Below, in pieces: positions 63,791-64,000 of a DNA stretch of 64,000 bases. Each line of letters begins with the position of its first letter. Position 1 is the first letter of the stretch. Source of the DNA: Primula veris (lineage: Eukaryota > Streptophyta > Magnoliopsida > Ericales > Primulaceae). The notes under the pieces were generated by a model. The model did no database searches. It saw nothing but the letters and a program-made list of their open reading frames with translations, and was not told the origin of the DNA. The stretch is taken from assembly GCA_963682055.1 (NCBI GenBank), contig OY821747.1, positions 18,650,258-18,714,257 of the forward strand, in the 5' to 3' direction. Made by a program: the position numbers and the translations under genes.

Positions 63791-64000
63791 TTTTTTGGTA
63801 AATACTCAAAAGTCAAAAGTTAAAACGATTTATATTTTATACTCAAAAGTCAAAAACTAATTAAACTAATCTTATGATATATAAGTAAATAAATTATTTA
63901 TGAGGAAAAAATTAAGTATTATTTATAAAAAAAAAATTGTATCTATATCGTACGACTGATCCGAAAATTTATTAGTTGTTAATATATATGGATATACTTG

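Noticed and set aside
63531..63809. Overlapping open frames of 92 and 84 codons on opposite strands
   Set aside because: Both come from the CGGTTT/AACCGG-rich repeat; low complexity, no family.

Overview
The window is nuclear DNA from a flowering plant, most likely a eudicot. It is AT-rich, its genes are split by GT-AG introns, and plant L1-type LINE, Ty3/gypsy, Ty1/copia, CACTA, Stowaway and hAT-like elements fill most of it. Species cannot be fixed from the sequence alone.

Only three ordinary host genes are supported, all on the minus strand. (1) At the left edge (75-2281) lie five 5' exons of a type I inositol polyphosphate 5-phosphatase; the catalytic half lies outside the window. (2) At 32072-33388 is a complete two-exon pollen Ole e 1/extensin-like secreted protein (161 aa). 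(3) At 57387-62858 is a complete ten-exon myo-inositol-1-phosphate synthase (510 aa), with a TATA box and G-box upstream and a small element in intron 1. All exon phases of the three models close.

The rest is nested mobile DNA. 3.8-10.2 kb: a broken LINE sits inside an older hAT-like element. 10.5-11.5 kb: a gypsy LTR followed by a primer-binding site. 12-20 kb: minus-strand, partly broken coding remnants of the kind reported as antisense ORFs in Tat-lineage retrotransposons. They include a coiled-coil protein resembling the 'putative gypsy type transposon' family, a four-copy 180-bp tandem array, and three small coiled-coil ORFs, two of which look paralogous. 20.0-30.1 kb: a chromodomain-type gypsy element on the minus strand. 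Its right end has been rearranged: a copy of its left flank plus an LTR replaces the normal 5' end, and the same 5-bp target duplication (ATGGA) flanks both outer edges. 31.7-39.4 kb: local tandem repeats, a long-TIR element, a CACTA MITE and two minisatellite families. 39.4-44.5 kb: a coding-poor LTR element whose LTR start resembles that of the 10.5-kb LTR. 45.1 kb: a Stowaway MITE. 48.0-52.8 kb: a full-length but broken copia element. 52.8-56.5 kb: mostly unremarkable AT-rich DNA.

For Part 2, the strongest points are the rearranged chromovirus with a shared target duplication, the antisense coiled-coil ORF cluster, the duplicated piece of MIPS exon 2 that could act as an in-frame 24-bp mini-exon, and the minisatellites built on a GTGCAT core.
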